Shown: in pieces, positions 17,385 to 25,682 of the stretch | Layout: every line of letters begins with the position of its first letter | How positions within the stretch are numbered: the first letter of the stretch is position 1 | DNA from: Bog-473 sp963828505 | GTDB taxonomy: Bacteria; Actinomycetota; Acidimicrobiia; Acidimicrobiales; RAAP-2 | NCBI GenBank assembly: GCA_963828505.1 | Contig: CAWHFM010000011.1 | Location: 124,001-188,000, forward strand | Reading direction: 5' to 3' | DNA length: 64,000 nt | Position numbers and translations under genes: made by a program | Notes under the pieces: model-generated | The model's database searches: none | Told to the model about the DNA's origin: nothing | What the model saw: only the letters and a program-made list of their open reading frames with translations

Positions 17385-18752
17385 ATGGACGTGGATGGAG
17401 GAAAGGACCGCAGCGGTCCCGCCCATGCCCGCGGGCGACCAGTGCTCCCGCAAAGTGAGGAGAGACTCAGCCAGCTCGGCAGCCAGCTCCCGCCGCCGAG
17501 CTCAGACGAGCTCAAGATCGTCTCGGGTCTACGAGCCTCGCGGCGCCGCCGCCACGTCTTCGCGTGGGGAGCAGTGATCGTGGTCGGGGCACTCGTCGCG
17601 GGTGCGATCGTCCAATGGGTACGCCCCCTGCCGGACCCGACCGTCCAGACCGCCGACATCCGGCTTCCCGGAGCGGCACCGGTCCTGAACTGGCCCAGCG
17701 CGGGCGAAGCGGCAGTCGGTGTCGACGGCGTCGGCACCTTGGGTCAGGTGCACGGCGCCCAGCCCGTCCCGGTGGCGGGTCTGGTCGAAGTCCTGGCCGC
17801 CTACGTGGTGCTGTCCGACCACCCGCTGCCGCCGGGCGCAGACGGACCGACGATCCCGGTGACGACCGACACGATCGCCTCGTACCACCTCGGGCTGGTG
17901 AGCCAGGAGTCCGAGGTCCCCGTGTCCGCCGGGGAGTCGCTGACCGAGCTCCAAGCCCTCGAGGGCATGCTGGTCGACAACGGAGCCGACATGGCGACGC
18001 TCTTGGCCGAGTGGGACGCCACGACTGTCAGCGCCTTCGTGGCCAAGATGAACACCGCTTCAGTCAAGCTCGGTCTCTCCTCGACGCACATCACGGACCC
18101 GAGCGGCGTCGACCCGGGCACCACCAGCACGGCCGACGACCTCGTGCGTCTGGGCGAGGCGGCGATGTCCATTCCGGTTCTCCAACAGATCGTCTCGCTG
18201 GGCCAGGCCAGCGTGCCCATGAGCCCGGTCGTGTACAACCTCAATTTCGATCTGGGGCGTGACGGGATCGTCGGGATCAAGACGGGATCGGACTCGAGCT
18301 CCGGTGGCTGCTACCTCTTCGCGGCGCAGCAGGACATCGACGGCAGGAACGTCACCGTCGTCGGGGCCGTTCTGGGGCAACCGGCCGGGGCGCTCGGACC
18401 GAACACCTCTGCGGTCGATGCCGGGGACACGTTGGTGAAAAGTGCCTTCGCCGGCCTCCATCCGTTCACCATCCTCGCTCCGGGCCAGCGCGCGGGAGAG
18501 GTCGAGGCGCCATGGGGTGCGACAGCGCCCGTGACGGTGGCCGACCCGGTGAGCGTGATCGGGTGGCCCGGTCTCGCCGTCACCGTCGCAGCAAGCCCGC
18601 GCACCTTGGATGCGACCCATAGCTCCATCCGAAGCGGGACCCAAGTCGGGACCCTGCGGGCCGGGTTGGGGCGTGGCTCCACCACCCCGGTGGCACTACG
18701 AACCCTCAGTGCGCTGGCGCCGCCCGGGGTGTGGTGGCGCCTGACACGCTGA
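17385..18752 (+). CDS. D-alanyl-D-alanine carboxypeptidase-like protein (peptidase S11 fold), catalytic residues lost
   Basis: 455 residues with one membrane segment at about 57-77 (AWGAVIVVGALVAGAIV) and an extracytoplasmic S11-type domain. The alignment anchors are clear: PVPVAGLVEVLAAYVVL occupies the place of the S-x-x-K helix, and GIKTGSDSSSGG is a true KTG triad (K299-G301). But the nucleophile serine is G132 and the lysine is E135, and the S-x-N position reads DNGADMA. It therefore should not hydrolyse or acylate peptidoglycan stem peptides. A binding or regulatory role at the wall is more likely. The ATG lacks a clear ribosome site. Confidence 0.75.
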   Translation: MDVDGGKDRSGPAHARGRPVLPQSEERLSQLGSQLPPPSSDELKIVSGLRASRRRRHVFAWGAVIVVGALVAGAIVQWVRPLPDPTVQTADIRLPGAAPVLNWPSAGEAAVGVDGVGTLGQVHGAQPVPVAGLVEVLAAYVVLSDHPLPPGADGPTIPVTTDTIASYHLGLVSQESEVPVSAGESLTELQALEGMLVDNGADMATLLAEWDATTVSAFVAKMNTASVKLGLSSTHITDPSGVDPGTTSTADDLVRLGEAAMSIPVLQQIVSLGQASVPMSPVVYNLNFDLGRDGIVGIKTGSDSSSGGCYLFAAQQDIDGRNVTVVGAVLGQPAGALGPNTSAVDAGDTLVKSAFAGLHPFTILAPGQRAGEVEAPWGATAPVTVADPVSVIGWPGLAVTVAASPRTLDATHSSIRSGTQVGTLRAGLGRGSTTPVALRTLSALAPPGVWWRLTR

Positions 18753-19478
18753 ACGAGCTGGCCTCGGCCGACGAGGAACTGAACTGCCTCTGACCGCCTC
18801 TGGTCGGCGGAGAGGGCAAACGGAGGTGACGTGATCGCCGTCTTCGGCAGCCGATCAGATGGCACACGTCTTCGCTCTGCCGGGGTCGGCGACACACCGG
18901 CCGCACCGACGCTCTTCCACATCACGTCGTTCTTCTCGTTCTTCGTCATCCGCCTCCTACCACTCGGGTCCAAGTTCCGATCCACCAGCGCCAGTGCCGT
19001 ACGTCCATGGCACTCACCGAGGAGCAAGCCCATCAGGCCATGGCGCTCAGACACAAGCCGCAACAGGAACGGGCGAATCTGCAGCAATAGGCGAACCGGC
19101 ACCAACACGCCGACGCGGTGCGGCCCGTGTGCCGACGGGTGGGCCCCAAGGACCGATGGCCGCAGGCCTGCCTCCGATTGACTCCCTCGGCCACCGGCAC
19201 AACCCACTGTCGTTGGACCCTCGGCTCGGACACCCTCGGTGTCAGGCCCGATGAAACGAGTCCTCTCAGCGGGGTTCCTCCGTCCCCCATCAGACTGAGG
19301 CGCTCGACGCAGTCCTTGGAGAGAGACGTAGGCCGAGCCGACCGCGACCGCCGTTCGGTTGCTGTGCGTGTACCGCGGACACGCCACGTTCAGATCACGA
19401 CCTGAATCGGTAGTCCGAGGCTATGGTGGCCGGAGGCGGAGACCCGTCATCGGCGGGTCGGCACGGCGGGAGGAATCA
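18753..19478. other. 726-base stretch with no convincing gene
   Basis: No frame shows a full-length protein I recognise. A short plus-strand frame at 19007-19090 (MALTEEQAHQAMALRHKPQQ..., 27 residues) looks protein-like and its reading continues past the TAG with HQHADAVRPV, so it may be the start of a decayed gene. It has no ribosome site. The rest shows no strong repeat or hairpin. Confidence 0.4.
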
Positions 19479-20267
19479 ATGAGCCTTTTGAGCGGGACCC
19501 CTACGACCTTTCCGGCTTTTACCGGATCCGGGACGCCTATCACCATTCCCTCCATTCAAGGTGGGTCACTCGGAGTCGGTTCCAATAGTGGCGTCTCAAT
19601 CGGGTCCTCGAGCGCCGGACTCGTCACAAGCCTCCTCAGCGCGTTCCTCGAGGTCTTCGCCGTCTTGTTCGCCCTCTCGCTCATCGGCGTCTTCGTCATC
19701 ATCGTCGTGGCCAACAGAGCCGATCCTGATCCGAGCGGGAGACGACCACAATCGGTCTACTTCTTCGCCGTGTCTTTCGTCACGCTAGCGATCGCAATCT
19801 TGAGCTCGGCGCTGGTTGTCGGAGGTGTGGTCGTGGCGATTGGTCACACCTCCAATGCCGTCTCGAACGCTGCAGGACGGGCGATCCTCGTGGGAGCCTT
19901 GGCCACGTTTGTGAGCGAGTTCGTCCTCTTCACCCACCTACGCCGGGGGCTTCAACTGGCCCGAATCGACAGTGAGCCTCCGGGTCCGTCCCGGCGTGTC
20001 GGCCAGAGTTACGTGTCCTCAGTGGCCTTCGTCGCCGTGATGTCACTCCTCGTTCTCTTTGTATTCGTCGTGTACTTGATCTTCGCCGTCGTGTCTCCGG
20101 CAACGTTCGGATCCTTTGGAGGCCGAACCGACACAGCTCGTGTGCTCGTGGTGGCCATTTACCTTTGGGTGGCGGCCGGCGTCGTCTTGGCGACGCATCG
20201 CAACCTGTTGTCTCCGGGGCTCGAGATATTCAGACGTCCACGTCAGTCGACGGGGTTGGAGCAGTGA
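19479..20267 (+). CDS. Multi-pass membrane protein resembling DUF5671 proteins
   Basis: 262 residues from an ATG with a GGGAGGA ribosome site. A Ser/Thr/Gly-rich lead of about 45 residues is followed by four to five hydrophobic helices: SLLSAFLEVFAVLFALSLIGVFVI, then VYFFAVSFVTLAIAILSSALVV, RAILVGALATFVSEFVLF, AFVAVMSLLVLFVFVVYLIF and VLVVAIYLWVAAGVVL. The arrangement RRPQSVYFFAVSFVTL recalls the DUF5671 domain, of unknown function. It lies just left of the IS1380 element, whose target site begins 20 bases after its stop codon, so the gene was not interrupted. Confidence 0.7.
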   Translation: MSLLSGTPTTFPAFTGSGTPITIPSIQGGSLGVGSNSGVSIGSSSAGLVTSLLSAFLEVFAVLFALSLIGVFVIIVVANRADPDPSGRRPQSVYFFAVSFVTLAIAILSSALVVGGVVVAIGHTSNAVSNAAGRAILVGALATFVSEFVLFTHLRRGLQLARIDSEPPGPSRRVGQSYVSSVAFVAVMSLLVLFVFVVYLIFAVVSPATFGSFGGRTDTARVLVVAIYLWVAAGVVLATHRNLLSPGLEIFRRPRQSTGLEQ

Positions 20268-20290
20268 TTTCTGAGCCTGTGATCGACTAG

Positions 20291-20304
20291 CCCTCAAACA
20301 AGCG
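20291..20304 (+). repeat. Left terminal inverted repeat of the IS1380 element
   Basis: CCCTCAAACAAGCG, matching the complement of 22560-22573 at 10 of 14 positions including the shared inner CAAGCG. It directly follows CTAG. Confidence 0.6.
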
Positions 20305-20491
20305 ATCCCGGCCCGGTAAAGGCGCTCGGACACGTCTGAGGGCGCGTTGCCCGTGGAATCGAGCGGTTGCGCGGCCGTAGATCGCTGATCGGACAGCGTC
20401 ATCGGATGCGATGAGCGTGATCGGCCGCGTCGGGGACGTCGAGGAACAGAGCCGGCGAGCGGCTCGAGCGTCTCGTGGAGAAAGTGAGTCG

Positions 20492-22024
20492 CTACAGGGC
20501 GTCGAACAGCCGGAAGAACGCGTCGAGCCAGGGGTTCCAGGCGAGCACGCGCCAGCGGACCTGGCGAGCTCCGGTCACGATCTGACAGGGGATGTCGATG
20601 AAGGCCGCCCGGAAGGTCTTGAACTCCATCGTGAGCAGGCGGCGGCGCTGCTCGCCGTGGCGCGCGGCCCAGCGTGGCGAGACCGGCAGCAACAAGGCAC
20701 ACCAGGCCTTCAGGCTCCACGCGAGCGCGGCCATGACCATGTAGGCCCAGTTGGCCACCAGCGTGTTCAGCGGGGCGTGCCGGGCGCGGACCTGGCTCTT
20801 GAGCTGCGCCATGAGGTTCTCTTGGTCGCAACGCTCGCGGGCGTGGCCGACGACGGCGTCGGTGCTCGTGCTCTTGTCCAGGTTGGTGATGTAGAAGAAC
20901 CAGCGGTATTCGTGGAACAAGACGTCCTCGCCGCGCTCGACCGAGAGGTCTTTTCTCAGCGCGATGACCCGGTAGTCGCGCTGGCACGCCCCGGGCCGGT
21001 AGTCGAACTCACAGACATCCTCGCCGGCGGTGCGCAGCGTCTTGAAGCCCCTCTGGCGCACGACGGCGTCTTTGACCCGGGGGGCCTTGGCCCGCGCCGT
21101 GGTCATAATGGCGCGCTCGGCGCGGCCCACGAGCTCGTGGTACATCGCCTCGTCGGTGCCGCCGGCGCGCTCGACCAGGTTCGTCTTGGCGTCGTAGCCG
21201 AAGACGAAGTCGACCCCGTCGTCTGACCAGCGGTCGAAGTTGGCGGTGAGGGCGTAGTCGGTGTCGCCGCGCAAGAGCACCTTTGTGAAGCCTCCCTTTC
21301 GCACCAGCGCGACGGCGCGGTCCAAGAGCTCGGCCGAGCCCTCGTGCGAGGGCCGGTTGGCCCCGAACTCCTTGAAATACAGCGGTTCTTTGGTGTTGGC
21401 GAGCGAGATCAGCAGGGCCGAGTAGCCCCAGACCCCGTGATAGGAGATGTCCATGCCCTCCTTGCACTCGCCGTCGGTCGAGATGATCGAGGCGTCGGCC
21501 TCGATCAGCGCGCGCTGGGCGAAGAAGGCGGGCGGCTGGGCGCCCCAGACCTCGAGGCGCGCCGCGTTGATGGCCTCTTGGAGGGCCATCACGTCGTCGG
21601 GCTCGAAGCGCCGGCAGAAGTCCCCCGCCGTGGTCGGGTCGGGCAGGCTGTCCACCCCGAGGCCGTCGAGGAACACCGCGTCGCATCGCCTGGCCTCGAT
21701 GTCCTCGAGGCTCGTCCCGCCGCACAGGGCGTTATAGGCGATGTTGAGCACATGGTCGGACTCGTAATAGGGCCGGTGGATCTGCAAGAGCGCGAGCGAG
21801 GCGTCGATCTGGCCGGCCAACCCGGACCACGCGACGAGGCGGGCGATCAGGCCCATGCCGCCATGGGACAGCGCCCTGGTGCGCTCGGCGTACTCGTAGG
21901 AGACGTTGGCCCGCCCGAGGACCGCTCTGGTGGCATTGGGCGCCACCGCATCAGCGAGACGCGCGGTGATCTGGCGTCGTTCGCGTTCGAGCCTGCGTCG
22001 GAGCTGCCGTGTCGTGACCATCAT
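20492..22024 (-). CDS. IS1380-family transposase
   Basis: About 510 residues from the ATG pair at 22024/22021. It has a DDE-type fold: ALIEADASIISTDGECKEGMD holds the first catalytic aspartate, KVLLRGDTDYALTANFD the second, and YRWFFYITNLDK followed by ERCDQENLMAQLKSQVRA the late acidic helix. Full length for the family with no frameshift, so it may be active. The start codon is inside a 26-base palindrome, which could repress its own expression. It accompanies a divergent DUF6788-type gene within the same element. Confidence 0.93.
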   Translation of the reverse strand: MMVTTRQLRRRLERERRQITARLADAVAPNATRAVLGRANVSYEYAERTRALSHGGMGLIARLVAWSGLAGQIDASLALLQIHRPYYESDHVLNIAYNALCGGTSLEDIEARRCDAVFLDGLGVDSLPDPTTAGDFCRRFEPDDVMALQEAINAARLEVWGAQPPAFFAQRALIEADASIISTDGECKEGMDISYHGVWGYSALLISLANTKEPLYFKEFGANRPSHEGSAELLDRAVALVRKGGFTKVLLRGDTDYALTANFDRWSDDGVDFVFGYDAKTNLVERAGGTDEAMYHELVGRAERAIMTTARAKAPRVKDAVVRQRGFKTLRTAGEDVCEFDYRPGACQRDYRVIALRKDLSVERGEDVLFHEYRWFFYITNLDKSTSTDAVVGHARERCDQENLMAQLKSQVRARHAPLNTLVANWAYMVMAALAWSLKAWCALLLPVSPRWAARHGEQRRRLLTMEFKTFRAAFIDIPCQIVTGARQVRWRVLAWNPWLDAFFRLFDAL

Positions 22025-22049
22025 ACCGATAGTATTACTACTCTCGGTA
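22024..22049. promoter_or_regulatory. 26-base palindrome over the transposase start
   Basis: TACCGA-t-AGTA-TTAC-TACT-c-TCGGTA forms 11-base arms with a single mismatched pair. It covers the transposase start codon (22022-22024) and the region between the two divergent IS genes. It is a likely operator or a hairpin limiting transposase translation. Confidence 0.55.
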
Positions 22050-22082
22050 CGCCGGTGTGGGATGCTTCTTCGGGAGGTTGCC

Positions 22083-22505
22083 GTGACCAAGGCGCAAGAG
22101 GCGAGGCTGGCGAGCTACGAACGCCGCTATCGCGCGCTCGCCCAGCGCCTGGCCCAGATCGGCTACATGGCGACGGGCAGCGTGGCCCAGCGCTACAACC
22201 GCTGCGGCAAGTCCTACTGCGCCTGCCACGGCGACCCGCCCCGCCTGCACGGGCCCTATTGGCACTTCACGGCCAAGGTGGAGGGTAAGACCGTCAACAA
22301 GCGGCTCTCTGAGCGCGAGGCGCAGCTCTACCAAGAGTGGATCGCCAATGACCGCACCGCGCGTGCGCTGCTCGTCGAGATGCGCGACGTGGCCGCCCAG
22401 GCGCAGGAACTTCTCCTCGCCGAAGAAGCATCGGAGGACTCGAGGCCACGGTCACCCAGCACTTCACCTCAAAGCCGCAGGTCCCCTGCCCGGCGCTCGG
22501 GCTGA
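22083..22505 (+). CDS. IS-associated DUF6788-like protein
   Basis: 140 residues from a GTG with GGGAGG five bases upstream (an ATG at 22062 is in frame but lacks this site). The core MATGSVAQRYNRCGKSYCACHGDPPRLHGPYW has a CxxxxxCxC-H pattern suggestive of a small metal site, followed by TAKVEGKTVNKRLSEREAQ. This domain is recurrent beside actinobacterial transposases. Here it sits inside the element borders and diverges from the transposase, so it is a passenger or a transposition accessory factor. The C-terminal 20 residues are basic and disordered. Confidence 0.75.
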   Translation: MTKAQEARLASYERRYRALAQRLAQIGYMATGSVAQRYNRCGKSYCACHGDPPRLHGPYWHFTAKVEGKTVNKRLSEREAQLYQEWIANDRTARALLVEMRDVAAQAQELLLAEEASEDSRPRSPSTSPQSRRSPARRSG

Positions 22506-22559
22506 AAGCCACAAATACCGGGCCGATTCGACATTCCGACCCGTCAGGAGACTGTCTTA

Positions 22560-22573
22560 CGCTTGATCCAGGA
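22560..22573 (-). repeat. Right terminal inverted repeat of the IS1380 element
   Basis: Complement TCCTGGATCAAGCG, pairing with the left end. It is followed directly by CTAG, the presumed target duplication. Confidence 0.6.
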
Positions 22574-22587
22574 CTAGCCGGCCGGGT

Positions 22588-23829
22588 CTATGCGGTCTGC
22601 TCCGAGAAGCGAGGTCGGCGTCCGAGCAGCGCCCAACCTGATGCGAAAACCCCCAGCCCGACGAGGATGGCGAACCCGAGCACGGTGTTGGATGAACTCG
22701 CGCCTTGGTCGAGCGCGATTCCGGCGCCGATCACCGGGACCGACAGCCCTACGAAGAGTGCGATCAGCAGAGCCGACGTCATGGCAACTCGATCCTGCGG
22801 TGCACTGGCTTCGAGCACGATCCCGGTGGTCCCCTTGAACACAGCACCGGCACCAGCACCGATCAGCGCGCCTCCGAGTAAGAACAATGCGAGGCTTGGT
22901 GTCGAAAGCCGTACGGAAACGACCAGCAGCACGAGCCCGACAAGCATGGAGACCGTGCCCAGTGTGAGCACGCGTGACGCCTGCAGCCTCGTTGTTGCCA
23001 ACTGGGACACGACCCCGCAGGAAAACACCAGAAACAGCGTCGCGCCAGAGAGTGCGTGCGACGGATGGTCGAACGTCGTGGCCAAGAAGAGCCCGGACAG
23101 TCCCGCAAACAGGCCCATGGCCGAGAAGGCGGAAAGGGTGGCGGCGGCTGCGGGGACCGGAAGCCTGGCTGAGCGCCGCCGGCCGGTCGGCCTTTGCGTC
23201 GTGACTCCCAGCGTCGGCGTACCCGTCTCGGGCACAACCGACAGGCCGATCAGGGCAACCGCTCCGAGCCCGACGAACAGGAGGAAGGGCACAGTGAGCG
23301 GGTAGCTCCCCCACTGCGCGAGACAGCCGGCAATCAACGGGCCGACTCCGAGCGCGCCGACGTTCACCGACGTGCCGAGGGTCCGGGCACGGACGATGGA
23401 TGCCTTCGGGTCCGCCCGGAGGCGCAACTCGACGAGGTAGGTGATGGCGGTGCCCGCCGCCAGCCCGACCGACACCCCGGTGAGAAGGCGTCCGATCAGT
23501 AGCCCTGGTAGATCCTTCCACGCTGCGAGCACTCCCGCCGCCACCATCATCATCCCGACCGCGCCCAGCATCATGCCCCGGCGCCCGATGCGTGGGGCGA
23601 TGGAGGAATCCCTCAGCAGCGTGAGTATGGTGCCGCCCGCGAAGATGGCGTAGATCACGGTGATCATGAAGGCCGAGAGGTCATCTCGAGTTCGGTAGAT
23701 GCCGTAGAGCGGACTCGGCAACGTGGCGAAGGCCATGACGATCAGAAAGGCGAACGCCACGACCCAAAAACCCGAACCGTGTCGCAACCTCTGAGGCGCG
23801 GGCGCCGTGGAAGCGTCGGCGCTGGACAT
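22588..23829 (-). CDS. MFS transporter
   Basis: 413 residues from the ATG at 23829, which has GGGAGGAG eight bases upstream; longer upstream frames have no such site. Twelve helices are predicted. PSPLYGIYRTRDDLSAFMITVIYAIFAGG and RIGRRGMMLGAVGMM give the motif-A-like loop, and GLLIGRLLTGVSVGLAAGTA matches helix 4 of the drug-efflux branch. It is the last gene of an isochorismatase-SDR-MFS unit on the minus strand and ends 10 bases from the IS target site. Probably exports a small organic compound handled by the same operon. The MarR-type site lies upstream of the operon. Confidence 0.85.
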   Translation of the reverse strand: MSSADASTAPAPQRLRHGSGFWVVAFAFLIVMAFATLPSPLYGIYRTRDDLSAFMITVIYAIFAGGTILTLLRDSSIAPRIGRRGMMLGAVGMMMVAAGVLAAWKDLPGLLIGRLLTGVSVGLAAGTAITYLVELRLRADPKASIVRARTLGTSVNVGALGVGPLIAGCLAQWGSYPLTVPFLLFVGLGAVALIGLSVVPETGTPTLGVTTQRPTGRRRSARLPVPAAAATLSAFSAMGLFAGLSGLFLATTFDHPSHALSGATLFLVFSCGVVSQLATTRLQASRVLTLGTVSMLVGLVLLVVSVRLSTPSLALFLLGGALIGAGAGAVFKGTTGIVLEASAPQDRVAMTSALLIALFVGLSVPVIGAGIALDQGASSSNTVLGFAILVGLGVFASGWALLGRRPRFSEQTA

Positions 23830-23858
23830 CAGGTCTCCTCCCTGCTCGACAGCAGCGG

Positions 23859-24620
23859 TTACCAGACCCTCATGCCCCCATCGACCACAAGGTCGATGCC
23901 GGTCACATAGCTGCTCTCGTCGGACGCGAGGAACAGCGCCACATCCGCCACTTCCTCGGGTTGACCGAACCGACCCAGGAGGGTCCTGTCGCGCATCTGG
24001 CGACCGAACTCCTCGTCCTCGAGCTCCCCTCGAGTTGCGTTGCTCTCGATGAAGCCCGGCGAGACGGAGTTGACACGGATCCCGTGCTCGCTTCCCTCCA
24101 TTGCGAGCTGGCGGGTCATCCCGATGATCGCCGACTTGTTGGTCGTGTGGGCCAACGACGGGAGAAGTTTGAAGCTGAGAGATCCATTGAGAGAGGCCAT
24201 GTTCAGGACCACGCCGCTGCTGGCCTTCAGGTGGGGCCATGCCGCACGGGTGAGGTAGAACACCAGATCGACCTCATCCCGCCGGGCGGCTTCCCAATCC
24301 TCGTCGGTAAAGGTTTCCAGTCGACTGAAATGGGACCGGGCGGCGAGGTTGAACAGCACGTCGATCCGGCCGAACGCATTCACGGCCAGGTCCACCAATT
24401 TCACGCATTCGGAAGGTTCGTCGAGACGACACGGCTGCAGCGACACCATCTCGCCACCCGCGGCATGAACCATCTCGAGGGTTGCCGTCGCGGCCTCCAC
24501 CGTCACGTCGCAGCCAACGACCGATGCGCCCTCGCGGGCGAAGGTCAGGGCCGTGGCACGACCCATGCTCCCACCCGTCCCCGTGATGACGCAGACCTTC
24601 CCAGCAAGCCGGCCCGACAT
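23859..24620 (-). CDS. Short-chain dehydrogenase/reductase with histidine in place of the catalytic tyrosine
   Basis: 253 residues. The nucleotide motif is TGTGGSMGR (about 13-21), the NAG-type motif is NLAA (about 91-94), and the catalytic serine is S143 in LNMASLNG. At the YxxxK position the sequence reads AHTTNK: H158 replaces tyrosine while K162 is kept. The end VTGIDLVVDGGMRVW is standard. The ATG at 24620 sits one base after the TGA of the hydrolase gene, so the two are tightly coupled. Substrate unknown. Confidence 0.85.
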   Translation of the reverse strand: MSGRLAGKVCVITGTGGSMGRATALTFAREGASVVGCDVTVEAATATLEMVHAAGGEMVSLQPCRLDEPSECVKLVDLAVNAFGRIDVLFNLAARSHFSRLETFTDEDWEAARRDEVDLVFYLTRAAWPHLKASSGVVLNMASLNGSLSFKLLPSLAHTTNKSAIIGMTRQLAMEGSEHGIRVNSVSPGFIESNATRGELEDEEFGRQMRDRTLLGRFGQPEEVADVALFLASDESSYVTGIDLVVDGGMRVW

Positions 24621-24621
24621 G

Positions 24622-25281
24622 TCAGTGCACGCTCTGAGCCGATGCCGCGAGTTTCTCCGCTTCCGCGACGCCCACCTCGTCGGTGAGCTTCGGAACCTCT
24701 CTGAAGTACCAATGGATGACGTCGAGAGCTGGCGCGGCGAGCGACCCAGCCCCGTCGCGGAAGAGCTCGGTGACGACGGCGAGCGCCGTCGTCGGAACCG
24801 CGCCTGCATGCGCCAGCCGCTCGATGCCGGTGCGGTGTGCGGTCTGGGACCGTCCGCCGACGGCGTCGGCGACGTACAGCACCTCGTAGCCGTCCTTCAA
24901 CGCTTGGACGGTTGCGAACGTGAGGCAGATCTCGGTGTGGAGTCCGCCGATGATCAGTCGCTTGCGTCCCGTCGACTTTACGGCTTGGCGAAATGCCTGG
25001 TCCTCGAAGGCGTTCATGGAGGACCGATCGATCGGCTCGATCCCATCGAGTTCGGACAGGACCGATGGAAGCGTGGGTCCGTTGAAGCCGAATTGGACGC
25101 CCACGGTCGACAAGACGATCGGCATGTTGAATGCCTTGGCCGTTTTGGCCAGCAGGCGAACATGCAGCTCGACCAGGTCGGCGTCCGTTTCCGATCGTAT
25201 GACCTCGAACATCTCCTTCTGGTAGTCGATCAATACCAGGGCGCAGTCATCAGCAGTCCAGACACCCAGATCCTTGGTCAT
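24622..25281 (-). CDS. YcaC-like isochorismatase-family hydrolase (copy 1)
   Basis: 219 residues from the ATG at 25281, with AAGGAGGA upstream. Triad residues of the cysteine-hydrolase fold are D19 (LVLIDYQ), K107 (GRKRL) and C119 (GLHTEICLTFA). The EIC/EVC elbow and the length place it with YcaC-like proteins, not nicotinamidases or true isochorismatases. First gene of a unit with an SDR and an MFS transporter. A paralogue lies at 27967-28584, and both promoters share the same inverted site with marR. Substrate unknown. Confidence 0.88.
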   Translation of the reverse strand: MTKDLGVWTADDCALVLIDYQKEMFEVIRSETDADLVELHVRLLAKTAKAFNMPIVLSTVGVQFGFNGPTLPSVLSELDGIEPIDRSSMNAFEDQAFRQAVKSTGRKRLIIGGLHTEICLTFATVQALKDGYEVLYVADAVGGRSQTAHRTGIERLAHAGAVPTTALAVVTELFRDGAGSLAAPALDVIHWYFREVPKLTDEVGVAEAEKLAASAQSVH

Positions 25282-25682
25282 GTTGCCGTCCTCCTCCTTC
25301 TCCGCTCGCCGCACGAGGTCGCCGGCTTTGGGCGTATTGCGGGACGTTCCCCGAAGACCCCAACCGCGCTCAGGCGATCAGTCGCCACTGCAGGATGCCG
25401 AGGGCCGTCGTGCGCTTCACCGGGCTGGCTCAAGTTTTCGGAGCTCAGCGTACAGGACTTTATTTGCGTTGGCAAGCAATCTCTGTTGGAAGCTGTCTTC
25501 TGGTGAGCTCCGAGCGTCCCCGCGGATGAGCGGTGAACCGACAAGGTTGAGCTGCACCCAGGTCAACGCTTCGCTTCGCCCGGCGAAGCTCTCTACGAGC
25601 TGACAGGAACCGGGCCTTAGATCGGCGGTCGGTTCGCCCGGTAGGCTGTACTTTATTTGCTGACGCAATCATCTTCCTGTAG
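25282..25682. other. Intergenic region upstream of the hydrolase operon
   Basis: No gene is evident. It holds one clear MarR-type site (25462-25481) and a weaker related one with TTGC-TGAC-GCAA at 25657-25668 beside the FMN-reductase relic. Both lie in a shared CTTTATTTGC context, which suggests that a promoter-operator segment was duplicated. Confidence 0.5.
25462..25481 (-). promoter_or_regulatory. Putative MarR operator, hydrolase-1 operon
   Basis: On the minus strand: ATTGCTT-GCCAAC-GCAAAT. It contains TTGC-N4-GCAA and the wider ATTGC-N8-GCAA architecture found before marR (27406-27424) and hydrolase 2 (28643-28661). It is about 180 bases upstream of the hydrolase-1 start. Confidence 0.6.

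Larger units (their letters stand above)
20291..22573 (-). mobile_element. Complete IS1380-family insertion sequence with an accessory gene
   Basis: 2283 bases bounded by CTAG on both sides (20287-20290 and 22574-22577), the four-base target duplication expected of IS1380 elements. The imperfect terminal repeats are CCCTCAAACAAGCG (left) and TCCTGGATCAAGCG (right, complement), matching at 10 of 14 positions. A second inverted pair, CGGCCCGGTA, lies at 20309-20318 and 22516-22525. It holds the transposase (minus) and a divergent DUF6788-type gene (plus). CTAG is itself a palindrome, so it could belong to the repeats instead of being a duplication. Confidence 0.75.

Noticed and set aside
18311..19387. 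A 358-codon minus-strand frame opposite the carboxypeptidase-like gene
   Set aside because: No ribosome site, no motif, and it overlaps a well supported gene on the other strand.
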